Assembly: GCA_020630835.1 (NCBI GenBank)
Contig: JAHDIL010000008.1
Location: forward strand, 1-13,326
Direction: 5' to 3'
Origin: Verrucomicrobiota bacterium
GTDB taxonomy: Bacteria; Verrucomicrobiota; Verrucomicrobiia; Verrucomicrobiales; DEV007
DNA: 13,326 nt
This document shows positions 6,612-12,952 of the stretch, piece by piece. The notes under the pieces were generated by a model. That model worked only from the letters and a program-made list of their open reading frames with translations. It searched no databases and was not told the origin of the DNA. Positions within the stretch are counted from its first letter, which is position 1. The number at the start of each line of letters is the position of its first letter. The translations under genes were made by a program, and so were the position numbers.

Positions 6612-7571
6612 ATGGCAAATCAACTAGACCAATTGAAGAAGTTCACCACCGTGGTGGCTGATACCGGCGATTTCGAGGCGATGAAAGAATACGAGCCTCA
6701 GGACGCCACAACTAACCCATCGCTCATTCTTAGCGCTGCCCAGCAGGAGCAATATGCGCACTTAGTCGACCAGTCGGTGACGGATACGAAAGCTAGCTCA
6801 GGCTTGGCGGGATCAGCTCTGACTGAAGCAATCATCGATAGAGTGCTGGTCACTTTCGGTAAGGAGATTCTCAAGATCGTTCCCGGCCGCGTATCTACGG
6901 AGGTCGACGCTCGGCTCTCCTTCGACGCGGAGGGAACCATAGCAAAAGCGAAGGAGTTGATTGCTATGTATGAGGCAGACGGCATTGAGCGTGATCGCAT
7001 CCTCATCAAAATCGCGTCTACTTGGGAGGGGATTCAGGCCGCCGCTGCACTCCAGAAGGAGGGAATCAACTGTAACCTAACGCTCATGTTTTCACTCGTT
7101 CAGGCGATCGCTTGTGGGGAGGGGAATATTAAGCTCATTTCGCCTTTCGTTGGCCGCATCTATGATTGGTTCAAGAAGGACACAGGCAAAGAATATGTCG
7201 GAGCCGAGGATCCTGGTGTGCAGTCTGTGCAGACGATTTATGAGTATTACCGCAAGTTCGGCTACGACACCGAGGTCATGGGAGCTAGTTTTCGTAACAC
7301 GGGCCAGATCATCGAGTTGGCGGGTTGCGACCTCTTGACGATTGGCACAGGACTGCTGGAGGAGCTTCAAAACACTGATGGGGAGCTTACTGAGAAGCTG
7401 AATGCGGAAACCGCCGCTAATTCAGCTATTGAGAAGATCGCTGTCGACGAAAAAACTTTCCGCTTCCTCATGAATGAAGATGCTATGGCCACGGAGAAAA
7501 CAGCGGAAGGTATCCGCAAATTCTCGGCTGATATCGTCAAGATGGAGAAGCTGATCGAAGACAAAATTTGA
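6612..7571 (+). CDS. tal: Transaldolase
   Basis: A 319-residue transaldolase of the classical TalB-type subfamily. In the non-oxidative pentose phosphate pathway it moves a dihydroxyacetone unit from sedoheptulose 7-phosphate to glyceraldehyde 3-phosphate. The Schiff-base Lys is Lys133 in [16 protein letters not shown]. Other active-site residues are in place: Asp17 in TTVVADTGD, Asn35 in QDATTNPSL, Glu97 in [14 protein letters not shown], and the [14 protein letters not shown] and [11 protein letters not shown] signatures. Length is normal. The start ATG follows a short AGGG about 4 nt away. It is divergent from the ABC ATPase with a 166-bp gap, which probably carries both promoters, although I could not pick a convincing pair of boxes. 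It ends before a strong terminator. Confidence 0.97.
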   Translation: MANQLDQLKKFTTVVADTGDFEAMKEYEPQDATTNPSLILSAAQQEQYAHLVDQSVTDTKASSGLAGSALTEAIIDRVLVTFGKEILKIVPGRVSTEVDARLSFDAEGTIAKAKELIAMYEADGIERDRILIKIASTWEGIQAAAALQKEGINCNLTLMFSLVQAIACGEGNIKLISPFVGRIYDWFKKDTGKEYVGAEDPGVQSVQTIYEYYRKFGYDTEVMGASFRNTGQIIELAGCDLLTIGTGLLEELQNTDGELTEKLNAETAANSAIEKIAVDEKTFRFLMNEDAMATEKTAEGIRKFSADIVKMEKLIEDKI

Positions 7572-7614
7572 TGACAACCAGAGGGGCTGTTTCACGGCTA
7601 CCTCTAGTTTGCAG

Positions 7615-7648
7615 CCCCTATCGGCCAGGCGTCGATAGGGGTTTTTTT
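7615..7648 (+). terminator. Intrinsic terminator after tal, with an alternative upstream pairing
   Basis: Perfect 9-bp stem CCCCTATCG (7615-7623) / CGATAGGGG (7633-7641), 9-nt loop, then seven T (7642-7648). An alternative pairing exists: AGGGGCTG at 7582-7589 is exactly complementary to CAGCCCCT at 7612-7619, which includes the left arm of the terminator. The two structures exclude each other, as in attenuators, but no ligand-binding domain is evident. Confidence 0.88.
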
Positions 7649-7689
7649 ACGATTCACCAGCCAATCGAGGCTTCCGCTAGTTTTTTCGC

Positions 7690-7717
7690 TTGAACAAGCA
7701 TCGATCCGTGCAACAAT
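7690..7717 (+). promoter_or_regulatory. Candidate promoter for rplU-rpmA
   Basis: TTGAAC at 7690-7695 and AACAAT at 7712-7717 with a 16-nt spacer. Transcription would begin near 7724, downstream of the tal terminator, giving a leader of about 25 nt that includes the AGGGA ribosome binding site. This is a match by eye only. Confidence 0.33.
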
Positions 7718-7748
7718 TCGCGCCCTTCAATCAACAGGGACACTTCAA

Positions 7749-8057
7749 ATGGCATACGCAATTTTCAAGACCGGTGGCAAACAGTATCGCGTTCAGCAGG
7801 GCGATCGTGTGGACGTGGAGAAGCTCGACGCAGAGGTCGGCGACGAAGTGACTTTTGAGGAAGTTCTCGCTTCTGGTTCCGGAGACGGCGTTCAGGTTGG
7901 GGCTCCTTTCGTGAGCGGTGCCACGGTGACAGCCAAGGTCGTTGACCAATATCGAGCTAAGAAGGTGATTGCATTCAAATTCAAGCGCCGTAAAGGGCAT
8001 CACAAGACCAAGGGTCATCGTCGCCAGCTTACTCGCCTAGAGATCCTCTCTGTATAA
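7749..8057 (+). CDS. rplU: 50S ribosomal protein L21
   Basis: A 102-residue L21, a 23S rRNA-binding protein of the large ribosomal subunit. It has the typical start MAYAIFKTGGKQYRVQQGD, the conserved FEEVLASG and GAPFVSGATVTAKV segments, and the basic end KFKRRKGHHKTKGHRRQLTR. Length is normal. This gene has one of the few clear ribosome binding sites in the window (AGGGA, about 9 nt before the ATG). It is followed after 35 bp by rpmA, the usual L21-L27 pair. The obg gene that often follows in other bacteria is not here. Confidence 0.98.
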   Translation: MAYAIFKTGGKQYRVQQGDRVDVEKLDAEVGDEVTFEEVLASGSGDGVQVGAPFVSGATVTAKVVDQYRAKKVIAFKFKRRKGHHKTKGHRRQLTRLEILSV

Positions 8058-8092
8058 TTCTTCAATAATTTAGATTTCACCCATTTTTCGTC

Positions 8093-8344
8093 ATGGCTCA
8101 TAAGAAAGGACAAGGTAGTGTTAAAAACGGTCGCGACAGTAAGTCGAAGCGCCGTGGAGTAAAGAAGTTCGGCGGAGAGCACGTAGTTGCTGGTAACATT
8201 CTCATCCGGCAGTGTGGCACTAAGTGGCGCCCTGGTAAGAATGTCGGTCTCGGACGTGACTACACAATTTTTTCTCTCGTTGAGGGCAATGTTCGTTTTG
8301 ATCAGAAGGGTCGTCGTATCAATGTTGACCCGATCGAAGCGTAG
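8093..8344 (+). CDS. rpmA: 50S ribosomal protein L27
   Basis: An 83-residue L27, which sits near the peptidyl-transferase centre of the large subunit. The start [20 protein letters not shown] is the classic L27 N-terminus without the cleavable extension of Firmicutes; the middle has [19 protein letters not shown] and [12 protein letters not shown]. It is co-transcribed with rplU across an A/T-rich 35-nt gap that lacks an evident ribosome binding site. Two hairpin terminators follow directly. Confidence 0.98.
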   Translation: MAHKKGQGSVKNGRDSKSKRRGVKKFGGEHVVAGNILIRQCGTKWRPGKNVGLGRDYTIFSLVEGNVRFDQKGRRINVDPIEA

Positions 8345-8359
8345 ACGCTTGTCACACGG

Positions 8360-8380
8360 GCCTCTTTTTTGAGGCTTTTT
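8360..8380 (+). terminator. First terminator after rpmA
   Basis: GCCTC (8360-8364), loop of six T, GAGGC (8371-8375), then five T (8376-8380). It lies 15 nt after the rpmA stop. The stem is short but GC-rich. Confidence 0.7.
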
Positions 8381-8385
8381 CTAGG

Positions 8386-8421
8386 AAAACCTCCCTCGAT
8401 TTATTTGATGGAGGTTTTTTT
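8386..8421 (+). terminator. Second terminator after rpmA
   Basis: A 9-bp perfect stem with arms AAAACCTCC (8386-8394) and GGAGGTTTT (8410-8418), a 15-nt loop and a T-run to 8421. With the hairpin at 8360 it forms a tandem stop for the ribosomal protein transcript. It ends 27 nt before the trmL start. Confidence 0.85.
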
Positions 8422-8448
8422 GTGCCCTTCTTGAGGGCTGTCTGAAAA

Positions 8449-8901
8449 ATGTTGAATGTCGTTCTCTATGAACCTGAGATCCCGCCGAATACGGGGAACA
8501 TCGGTCGATTGTGTCATGCCATCGAGGCTCAGCTTCATTTGATCGAGCCTTTGGGGTTTTCCATTGAGGAAAAAGCATTGAAGCGTGCCGGCTTGGATTA
8601 TTGGAATGAGCTAGACCCCAAAACATGGCCTGACTGGAAAACTTTTGCAGAGGTAGAAGCTCCCGAAAGACTTCATTTTTTTACAACAAAGACTCAATCG
8701 GTTTACTGGGATGCCACGTTTCGCTCTGGTGATTACTTGGTTTTTGGCCCGGAGACCAGAGGTTTGCCGGAGAGCTTATTGAATGAATCCCCCCAATGCT
8801 GTCGCGTCATTCCTCAAAAGCGGGGGCGCAGCCTGAATTTGGCTACCTCTGTTGGTATCGCCGCTTATGAAGCTGTAAGGCAGATTGATAGCGCCAGGTA
8901 A
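8449..8901 (+). CDS. trmL: tRNA (cytidine/uridine-34 2'-O)-methyltransferase
   Basis: A 150-residue minimal SpoU/TrmD-fold (SPOUT) enzyme that uses S-adenosylmethionine to methylate the ribose of the wobble nucleotide of tRNA-Leu isoacceptors. Motifs in order: NVVLYEPEIPPNTGNIGRLC (3-22), HLIEPLGF (30-37), FGPETRGLP (99-107) and RSLNLATSVGIAAYEAVRQ (127-145). The last two form the knotted cofactor site. Length is typical of TrmL, which has no extra RNA-binding domain. The ATG at 8449 is preceded by GAGGG at about 11-12 nt. The terminator of rpmA ends just upstream, so its promoter must overlap that terminator or it relies on readthrough. Confidence 0.95.
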   Translation: MLNVVLYEPEIPPNTGNIGRLCHAIEAQLHLIEPLGFSIEEKALKRAGLDYWNELDPKTWPDWKTFAEVEAPERLHFFTTKTQSVYWDATFRSGDYLVFGPETRGLPESLLNESPQCCRVIPQKRGRSLNLATSVGIAAYEAVRQIDSAR

Positions 8902-8903
8902 TT

Positions 8904-8933
8904 TTGATAAAAGTTAGCTTTTTTGCTGGTAAT
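8904..8933 (+). promoter_or_regulatory. Candidate promoter for the AP2-like gene
   Basis: TTGATA at 8904-8909 and GGTAAT at 8928-8933 with an 18-nt spacer, directly after the trmL stop. Transcription would start near 8940, upstream of the ATG at 8983. If right, the in-frame TTG at 8923 cannot be the start. This is a match by eye only. Confidence 0.35.
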
Positions 8934-8982
8934 AGGAAGAAAAATTAGACAAAATTTCTTTTCAGACGAATCTTATCCTATC

Positions 8983-9435
8983 ATGCCTCTTGTTATTAAG
9001 CCTCGCCCCTCTTACGGAATCTCTCGTATTGACCAACCGGAGAAGAAAAATCACGGCTATTACGTGCGAATCAGTCACAAAGGGAAAAGTAACCAAAAGT
9101 ATTTTCCTGACAAAGCCTCCGGGGGAAAAGGGAAAGCGTTGAAGGCAGCCAAAGAGTATCGCGATTCTCTTCTCGCCAAGATGCCAAAATACAAGCAGGA
9201 GGCAGCTGGTAAAAAAGCACGTCGGATAAAGAAGTCGGGTATGGTGGGCGTGACACACGTTCTCTCAAAGACTCCGAAGGATGTCACTTACGAATATTGG
9301 CAGGCAGCTTGGGACGATGCTGATGGCAAGCGCAAGACGGCGAAGTTTTCCATATCTCGGTATGGGAATGATAAAGCCCTCGAAATGGCGAAAAAAGCTC
9401 GGCGTGCAGGTGTGCGCAATGCCAAAAAGAAGTGA
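8983..9435 (+). CDS. Small basic protein with two AP2-like DNA-binding repeats
   Basis: A 150-residue, very Lys/Arg-rich protein. I see two similar segments. Repeat 1 (about 11-64) has YGISRI, then GYYVRISHKGKSNQKYF and GGKGKALKAAKEYRDSL. Repeat 2 (about 85-141) has VGVTHV, then YEYWQAAWDDADGKRKTAKF and YGNDKALEMAKKARR. Both follow the AP2/ERF pattern: three strands with aromatic and basic residues, then an amphipathic helix rich in Ala and Lys. AP2 domains bind DNA; in bacteria they occur mostly in homing endonucleases and small orphan proteins, but there is no HNH motif here. Role unknown, perhaps a nucleoid or regulatory protein. The start is the ATG at 8983; an in-frame TTG at 8923 adds 20 unlikely residues. 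It stands alone, with its own candidate promoter and terminator. Confidence 0.85.
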   Translation: MPLVIKPRPSYGISRIDQPEKKNHGYYVRISHKGKSNQKYFPDKASGGKGKALKAAKEYRDSLLAKMPKYKQEAAGKKARRIKKSGMVGVTHVLSKTPKDVTYEYWQAAWDDADGKRKTAKFSISRYGNDKALEMAKKARRAGVRNAKKK

Positions 9436-9491
9436 TTTTTGATAGACTCGGCGGTAGATTGGCTTCGTGCGAACTTACCGATGCTATGTTG

Positions 9492-9519
9492 ACCCTTTCT
9501 GTTTGCAGAAAGGGTTTTT
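9492..9519 (+). terminator. Intrinsic terminator after the AP2-like gene
   Basis: Perfect 10-bp stem ACCCTTTCTG (9492-9501) / CAGAAAGGGT (9506-9515) with a 4-nt loop, then a T-run broken by one C (9515-9526). It lies about 57 nt after the AP2-like stop. Confidence 0.9.
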
Positions 9520-9561
9520 CTTTTTTGGCGCAATGATAATGCGTAGAAACCCTTTTGAATT

Positions 9562-10236
9562 TTGAGTGATACCCAGACAGTAGCCATTGAAGCTCAGAAT
9601 GTATACCGGACGTTTACCCTTGCCGAAAAGAGTCTCAGCATTCTAAAGGGTGTGGATCTATCCGTTTCCGCTGGGGAGAAGGTATTTCTTGTCGGCCCGT
9701 CAGGTGCTGGGAAAACCTCACTCCTATACACTTTGGCCGGACTTGAGGAGCCGGACGAGGGGCGGGTAATAATTAATGGTCAGGACTTATACGCCCAACC
9801 CTCGAAAAAGCAGGCGCGGATTCGTAACCAGCAACTGGGCTACGTATTCCAAAGTTTCTTTTTGCTTCCTGAGCTGTCAGCGATCGAGAATGTTTTGGTC
9901 CCCGCGCTCATACGTGGCCAGCGCAGTCGTGAGAAAGCCCAAGCCCTTCTTGAAAAGGTGGGCTTAGGCGACCGGATGAACCATCTGCCTGCCGAGCTGT
10001 CCGGCGGAGAGCAGCAACGCGTAGCCATTGCTCGTGCCTTGCTCAACGGACCGAGTATCCTGTTTGCTGATGAGCCGACCGGTAATCTCGATTCGGCTAC
10101 CGGTGGCGAAGTCATCGATCTTCTTCTAGGAGTGGTGGATGAGGAGCAAAAGACGTTAGTCGTTGTCACTCATGATCCGCGTTTGGCAGAGAGAGGGGAT
10201 CGGAAGGTTGAGTTGGTGGATGGGAAACTGGGCTGA
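9562..10236 (+). CDS. LolD/MacB-type ABC transporter ATP-binding protein
   Basis: A 224-residue ABC ATPase of the LolD/MacB/FtsE group. Motifs: Walker [10 protein letters not shown] (45-53), Q-loop [18 protein letters not shown] (94-111), signature [15 protein letters not shown] (146-160), Walker [14 protein letters not shown] (166-178) and H-loop His204 in [10 protein letters not shown]. The Q-loop and ADEPTGNLD sequences are those of enzymes that drive lipoprotein release (LolCDE) or MacB-type export. The permease that should pair with it is not in this window: the next gene is hisI. An in-frame TGA at 9556-9558 blocks any longer form, so the start is most likely TTG at 9562 (reads [18 protein letters not shown]). 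There is no ribosome binding site; a GATAAT at 9535-9540 may be the -10 box. Confidence 0.92.
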   Translation: MSDTQTVAIEAQNVYRTFTLAEKSLSILKGVDLSVSAGEKVFLVGPSGAGKTSLLYTLAGLEEPDEGRVIINGQDLYAQPSKKQARIRNQQLGYVFQSFFLLPELSAIENVLVPALIRGQRSREKAQALLEKVGLGDRMNHLPAELSGGEQQRVAIARALLNGPSILFADEPTGNLDSATGGEVIDLLLGVVDEEQKTLVVVTHDPRLAERGDRKVELVDGKLG

Positions 10237-10279
10237 TCGCCTTTGCCCTTGACGGAATGGGCTTTCCGGTGGAGATAGG

Positions 10280-10310
10280 GGGCCGCTTTTAAGGCCTGAA
10301 ATCGCGGCCC
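10280..10310. other. GC-rich hairpin between the LolD-like gene and hisI
   Basis: A 7-bp all-G/C stem GGGCCGC (10280-10286) / GCGGCCC (10304-10310) around a 17-nt loop, 43 nt after the upstream stop. No T-run follows, so it is not a standard intrinsic terminator. A TATATA at 10329-10334, just before the hisI ATG, could be a -10 box with a very short leader. Confidence 0.45.
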
Positions 10311-10348
10311 AAAGGCGCTGAGAAAACCTATATACGATCAGCAAAAAC

Positions 10349-10861
10349 ATGAGTGAGACCACACAGACAAGCACTTGGCAATACGTTTCCCGGACCAGCG
10401 TTGAACAGGTTGAGGAAGGTCATGAGCTAGCTCCGAAGTTCGATGACAAAGGCGTGATTCCCTGCATCACTCAGCATGCTGAGACGAAGGAAATCCTTAT
10501 GTTCGCTTTCATGAACGAGGAGGCCTTGCGGCTTTCGATCGACACGCGTTTGGCTCACTATTGGTCGCGCTCTCGTCAGAAGCTGTGGAAAAAAGGTGAG
10601 ACATCAGGGATGTTTCAACATATTCAGCGCATCTTGATCGATGATGATCAGGACTGTGTCATCATTGAGGTCACGCTTACGGCTCCGGATGCCGGCGGTG
10701 AAGAGGCATCTTGCCACGTCGGATACCGAAGCTGTTTTTATCGCAGTATTGATGAGACACCGGCAAACGGCGATGCGCCTAAGTTGACCTTTACGGAGGG
10801 AGAGAAGTCGTTTGACCCCACTTCCGTCTATGGTGACACGCCAAACCCAACGCAGCTGTAG
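10349..10861 (+). CDS. hisI: Phosphoribosyl-AMP cyclohydrolase (histidine biosynthesis)
   Basis: A 170-residue HisI without the HisE domain. It opens the adenine ring of phosphoribosyl-AMP in histidine biosynthesis. The signature SRSRQKLWKKGETSG is at 73-87, and the metal-site region has ILIDDDQDC (95-103), SCHVGYRSCFYR (121-132) and Cys122 and Cys129, both expected Zn ligands. The first Zn Cys normally lies in a D-C-D-x-D motif. Here the motif reads D-D-D-Q-D (98-102), with a Cys at 103 instead, and about seven extra residues (TAPDAGGEE region) precede Cys122. The Mg-binding Asp pattern is kept. The remaining 35 residues are an extension of unknown role. Other his genes are not adjacent. It is followed by two hairpins. 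Confidence 0.94.
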   Translation: MSETTQTSTWQYVSRTSVEQVEEGHELAPKFDDKGVIPCITQHAETKEILMFAFMNEEALRLSIDTRLAHYWSRSRQKLWKKGETSGMFQHIQRILIDDDQDCVIIEVTLTAPDAGGEEASCHVGYRSCFYRSIDETPANGDAPKLTFTEGEKSFDPTSVYGDTPNPTQL

Positions 10862-10873
10862 CAGGCTTTTCCC

Positions 10874-10899
10874 ATGACAGCAGGCTGATCCTGCGTCAT
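10874..10899 (+). other. Hairpin before the hisI terminator
   Basis: Imperfect stem-loop: ATGAC (10874-10878) and CAGG (10881-10884) pair with CCTG (10890-10893) and GTCAT (10895-10899). No T-run follows. It stands 3 nt upstream of the terminator stem, so the 97-nt gap between hisI and bioB is almost entirely two tandem hairpins. Confidence 0.5.
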
Positions 10900-10902
10900 C
10901 AT

Positions 10903-10943
10903 GAGCGGACGTCTGAATTCTGATTCAGCCGTCGCTCTTTTTT
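10903..10943 (+). terminator. Intrinsic terminator between hisI and bioB
   Basis: A long stem built of three blocks: GAGC/GCTC, GACG/CGTC and CTGAAT/ATTCAG, with single-base interruptions and a TCTG loop (arms about 10903-10918 and 10923-10937), then six T (10938-10943). It lies only 15 nt before the bioB ATG. Confidence 0.87.
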
Positions 10944-10958
10944 ATTACGACCATCTCC

Positions 10959-11954
10959 ATGACTTACGCTGAACTCAAGGAACTCTACGACCTCCCTTTC
11001 TTTGACCTGATCCAGCGCTCCCGTCGTGCGCATGAGGCGCACTGGCCAGAGAATGAGGTGCAGCTTTGCACCCTCTTGAGCATCAAGACGGGTGGCTGCT
11101 CTGAGGATTGCTCCTATTGTGCGCAGTCCGCTCGCTACAGCACAGGAGTGGATGCTGGGCGACTCATGCCTAAGGATGAAATCATAGAGAGAGCTGAGTT
11201 TGCTAAGGCGAATGGCTCCACCCGCTTTTGTATGGGCGCTGCTTGGAAAGGCGTCCGCGAGGGCACTAAGCGTTTCGATGACGTGATTGAAATTGTCGAA
11301 TCTGTGAGCCAGCTCGGCATGGAAGTTTGCACAACGCTCGGTGAACTCGGCCCAACTGAGGCGCAGAAGCTGAAGGAAGCGGGCGTCACAGCATACAACC
11401 ACAACATCGATACCTCCCCAGACCACTACGAGAATATCGTCTCTACCCACACTTTCCAAGACCGTCTCAATACCATTCGTAATGCTCAGGACGCCGGCAT
11501 GTCTATCTGTTCTGGCGGCATTCTGGGGCTTGGGGAGAACAATGAGGATCGCTTGAAGATGTTGGAAGTGCTCAGTGGGTTCAACCCGCAGCCTGAGAGC
11601 GTCCCTATCAACTCTCTCGTTCCGATTCCAGGAACACCGATGGCTGAGCAACAGGGGGTAGACACATTTGATGTCATTCGAATGATCGCGCTGGCCCGGA
11701 TTGCGGTTCCTAAGGCTAAAGTCCGTCTGTCTGCAGGACGGACGCAGATGTCCGAGGAAATGCAGGCACTCTGTTTCTTCGCTGGTGCTAACTCGATTTT
11801 CTATGGGGACAAGCTGCTCACCACATGCAATCCCCAGACAGAGGCAGATCTGAATCTTCTGAAAAAGCTGGGCCTCTCCCCCCAGAAGCCGAGACCTGAA
11901 ATGGAAGCTCCCGCCTGCGAGAACGAGCGTCCATTGGCGCCCGCTTGTTCGTAG
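10959..11954 (+). CDS. bioB: Biotin synthase
   Basis: A 331-residue radical SAM enzyme that inserts sulfur into dethiobiotin, the last step of biotin biosynthesis. The [4Fe-4S] motif C-x3-C-x2-C is Cys47, Cys51 and Cys54 in GGCSEDCSYCAQS. The ligands of the second, sacrificial [2Fe-2S] cluster are present: Cys91 (RFCMGAAW), Cys124 (MEVCTTLGELGP), Cys184 (MSICSGGILGLGE) and Arg256 in VRLSAGR. YNHNIDTSP and PINSLVPIPGTP are also conserved. Length is normal, with a variable C-terminal tail. No other bio genes are nearby. There is no ribosome binding site, and the hisI terminator ends 15 nt upstream, so the mRNA is either leaderless or made by readthrough. folP follows after 34 nt. Confidence 0.98.
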   Translation: MTYAELKELYDLPFFDLIQRSRRAHEAHWPENEVQLCTLLSIKTGGCSEDCSYCAQSARYSTGVDAGRLMPKDEIIERAEFAKANGSTRFCMGAAWKGVREGTKRFDDVIEIVESVSQLGMEVCTTLGELGPTEAQKLKEAGVTAYNHNIDTSPDHYENIVSTHTFQDRLNTIRNAQDAGMSICSGGILGLGENNEDRLKMLEVLSGFNPQPESVPINSLVPIPGTPMAEQQGVDTFDVIRMIALARIAVPKAKVRLSAGRTQMSEEMQALCFFAGANSIFYGDKLLTTCNPQTEADLNLLKKLGLSPQKPRPEMEAPACENERPLAPACS

Positions 11955-11988
11955 ACTTTTCCTCACCTGTCAGACCTTCGCTTTCCGC

Positions 11989-12846
11989 ATGCAGTGGAGA
12001 ATCGGTGAGCATATTCTGGATCTGAGCAATAGGGCTCAGATTATGGGCATTGTTAATGCCACCCCTGACTCCTTCTCGGATGGTGGACTCTATCATCAAA
12101 CAGATGATGCGTTTGATCATGCGCTTGCTCTTGCTGAAGAAGGTGCTGGCATTCTTGATATCGGGGGTGAGTCTACGCGACCTGGTGCTGAGGAGGTCTC
12201 CATTGATGCTGAGATAAAGCGAGTGATCCCGTTGATCCAGAGGTTGAAAGACAAAGCTCTCGAGCAATTCATTTCCATCGATACTCGAAAGCCGGAAGTT
12301 GCTCGGCAGGCCGTTGCTGCTGGGGCGACGATCATCAATGATGTCTCTGGTTTTGTGGACCCTAAGATGAGAGAGCTCGCTACCCAATCGCAGGTGGGCC
12401 TCATCGCTATGCACATGCAAGGCACGCCCGATAACATGCAGGACCGTCCTGCCTATGACTGCGTTTATGACTCTGTGCTGAGTTTCCTTTCGAGGCAACT
12501 GGAGAGCCTTATCGCGGAAGGTGTGAGTGAGGAGCGAATCATTCTTGATCCTGGAGTTGGGTTTGGCAAAACCCTCGATCACAACCTAGAGTTAATCGCT
12601 CGCGCAGGTGAGCTACAATGCGCGTTAGGACGCCCGATTCTTCTCGGAGTGTCTCGCAAATCGCTCTTTGCGACGTTGCTGGGTGACACCGATATGAATC
12701 GCCGAGTTTTGCCGACAGCCGCAGTGACTTCCCTGGCGCGGGAGGCTGGCGTCATGCTCCATCGCGTGCATGACGTAGAAGCTAACCTCCAGGCACTCCG
12801 TATGACGGAAGCCATACAAGAGCATACCCGGTCAAGCGCAGTGTGA
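11989..12846 (+). CDS. folP: Dihydropteroate synthase
   Basis: A 285-residue TIM-barrel enzyme that condenses dihydropterin pyrophosphate with p-aminobenzoate in folate biosynthesis; it is the target of sulfonamide drugs. Motifs: IMGIVNATPDSFSDGG (18-33, Asn23), DIGGESTRPGA (57-67), ISIDTRKPEVA (95-105, Asp98), IINDVSG (115-121, Asn117), MHMQGTP (141-147), DPGVGFGKT..HN (187-199), LLGVSRKS (218-225, Lys224) and the C-terminal RVHDV (259-263). All catalytic and substrate-binding residues are present. Loop 2 STRPG looks wild type, with no insertion of the kind that gives sulfonamide resistance. The ATG at 11989 lacks a clear ribosome binding site. The gene probably shares a transcript with bioB. 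Confidence 0.97.
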   Translation: MQWRIGEHILDLSNRAQIMGIVNATPDSFSDGGLYHQTDDAFDHALALAEEGAGILDIGGESTRPGAEEVSIDAEIKRVIPLIQRLKDKALEQFISIDTRKPEVARQAVAAGATIINDVSGFVDPKMRELATQSQVGLIAMHMQGTPDNMQDRPAYDCVYDSVLSFLSRQLESLIAEGVSEERIILDPGVGFGKTLDHNLELIARAGELQCALGRPILLGVSRKSLFATLLGDTDMNRRVLPTAAVTSLAREAGVMLHRVHDVEANLQALRMTEAIQEHTRSSAV

Positions 12847-12878
12847 CGGTGTCCGGCTATTGCAGTCCTTAAGAGAAG

Positions 12879-12907
12879 CCCCACCGACTTACGTCGTCGG
12901 CTACGGG
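12879..12907. repeat. Short palindromic intergenic motif between folP and the pyrophosphatase gene
   Basis: In the 106-nt gap between convergent genes (12847-12952), CCGAC (12884-12888) pairs with GTCGG (12896-12900), with a flanking CCC/GGG. An overlapping alternative is CGAC/GTCG around TTAC. No T-run follows on either strand. It could be a REP-like unit or a weak shared terminator. A second small palindrome, CCTTATTAAGG, is at 12933-12943. Confidence 0.35.
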
Positions 12908-12952
12908 AGCTAGTGTTGAGCACGAAAGCCAACCTTATTAAGGGGGGAAAGC

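Noticed and set aside
10899..11966. A 355-codon open frame on the minus strand opposite bioB
   Set aside because: It is the antisense of bioB, which has every catalytic residue; the predicted protein has no recognisable domain and an odd composition.
11818..12582. A long minus-strand open frame opposite the end of bioB and most of folP
   Set aside because: It is a shadow of two well-supported genes and crosses their junction; no motif is visible.
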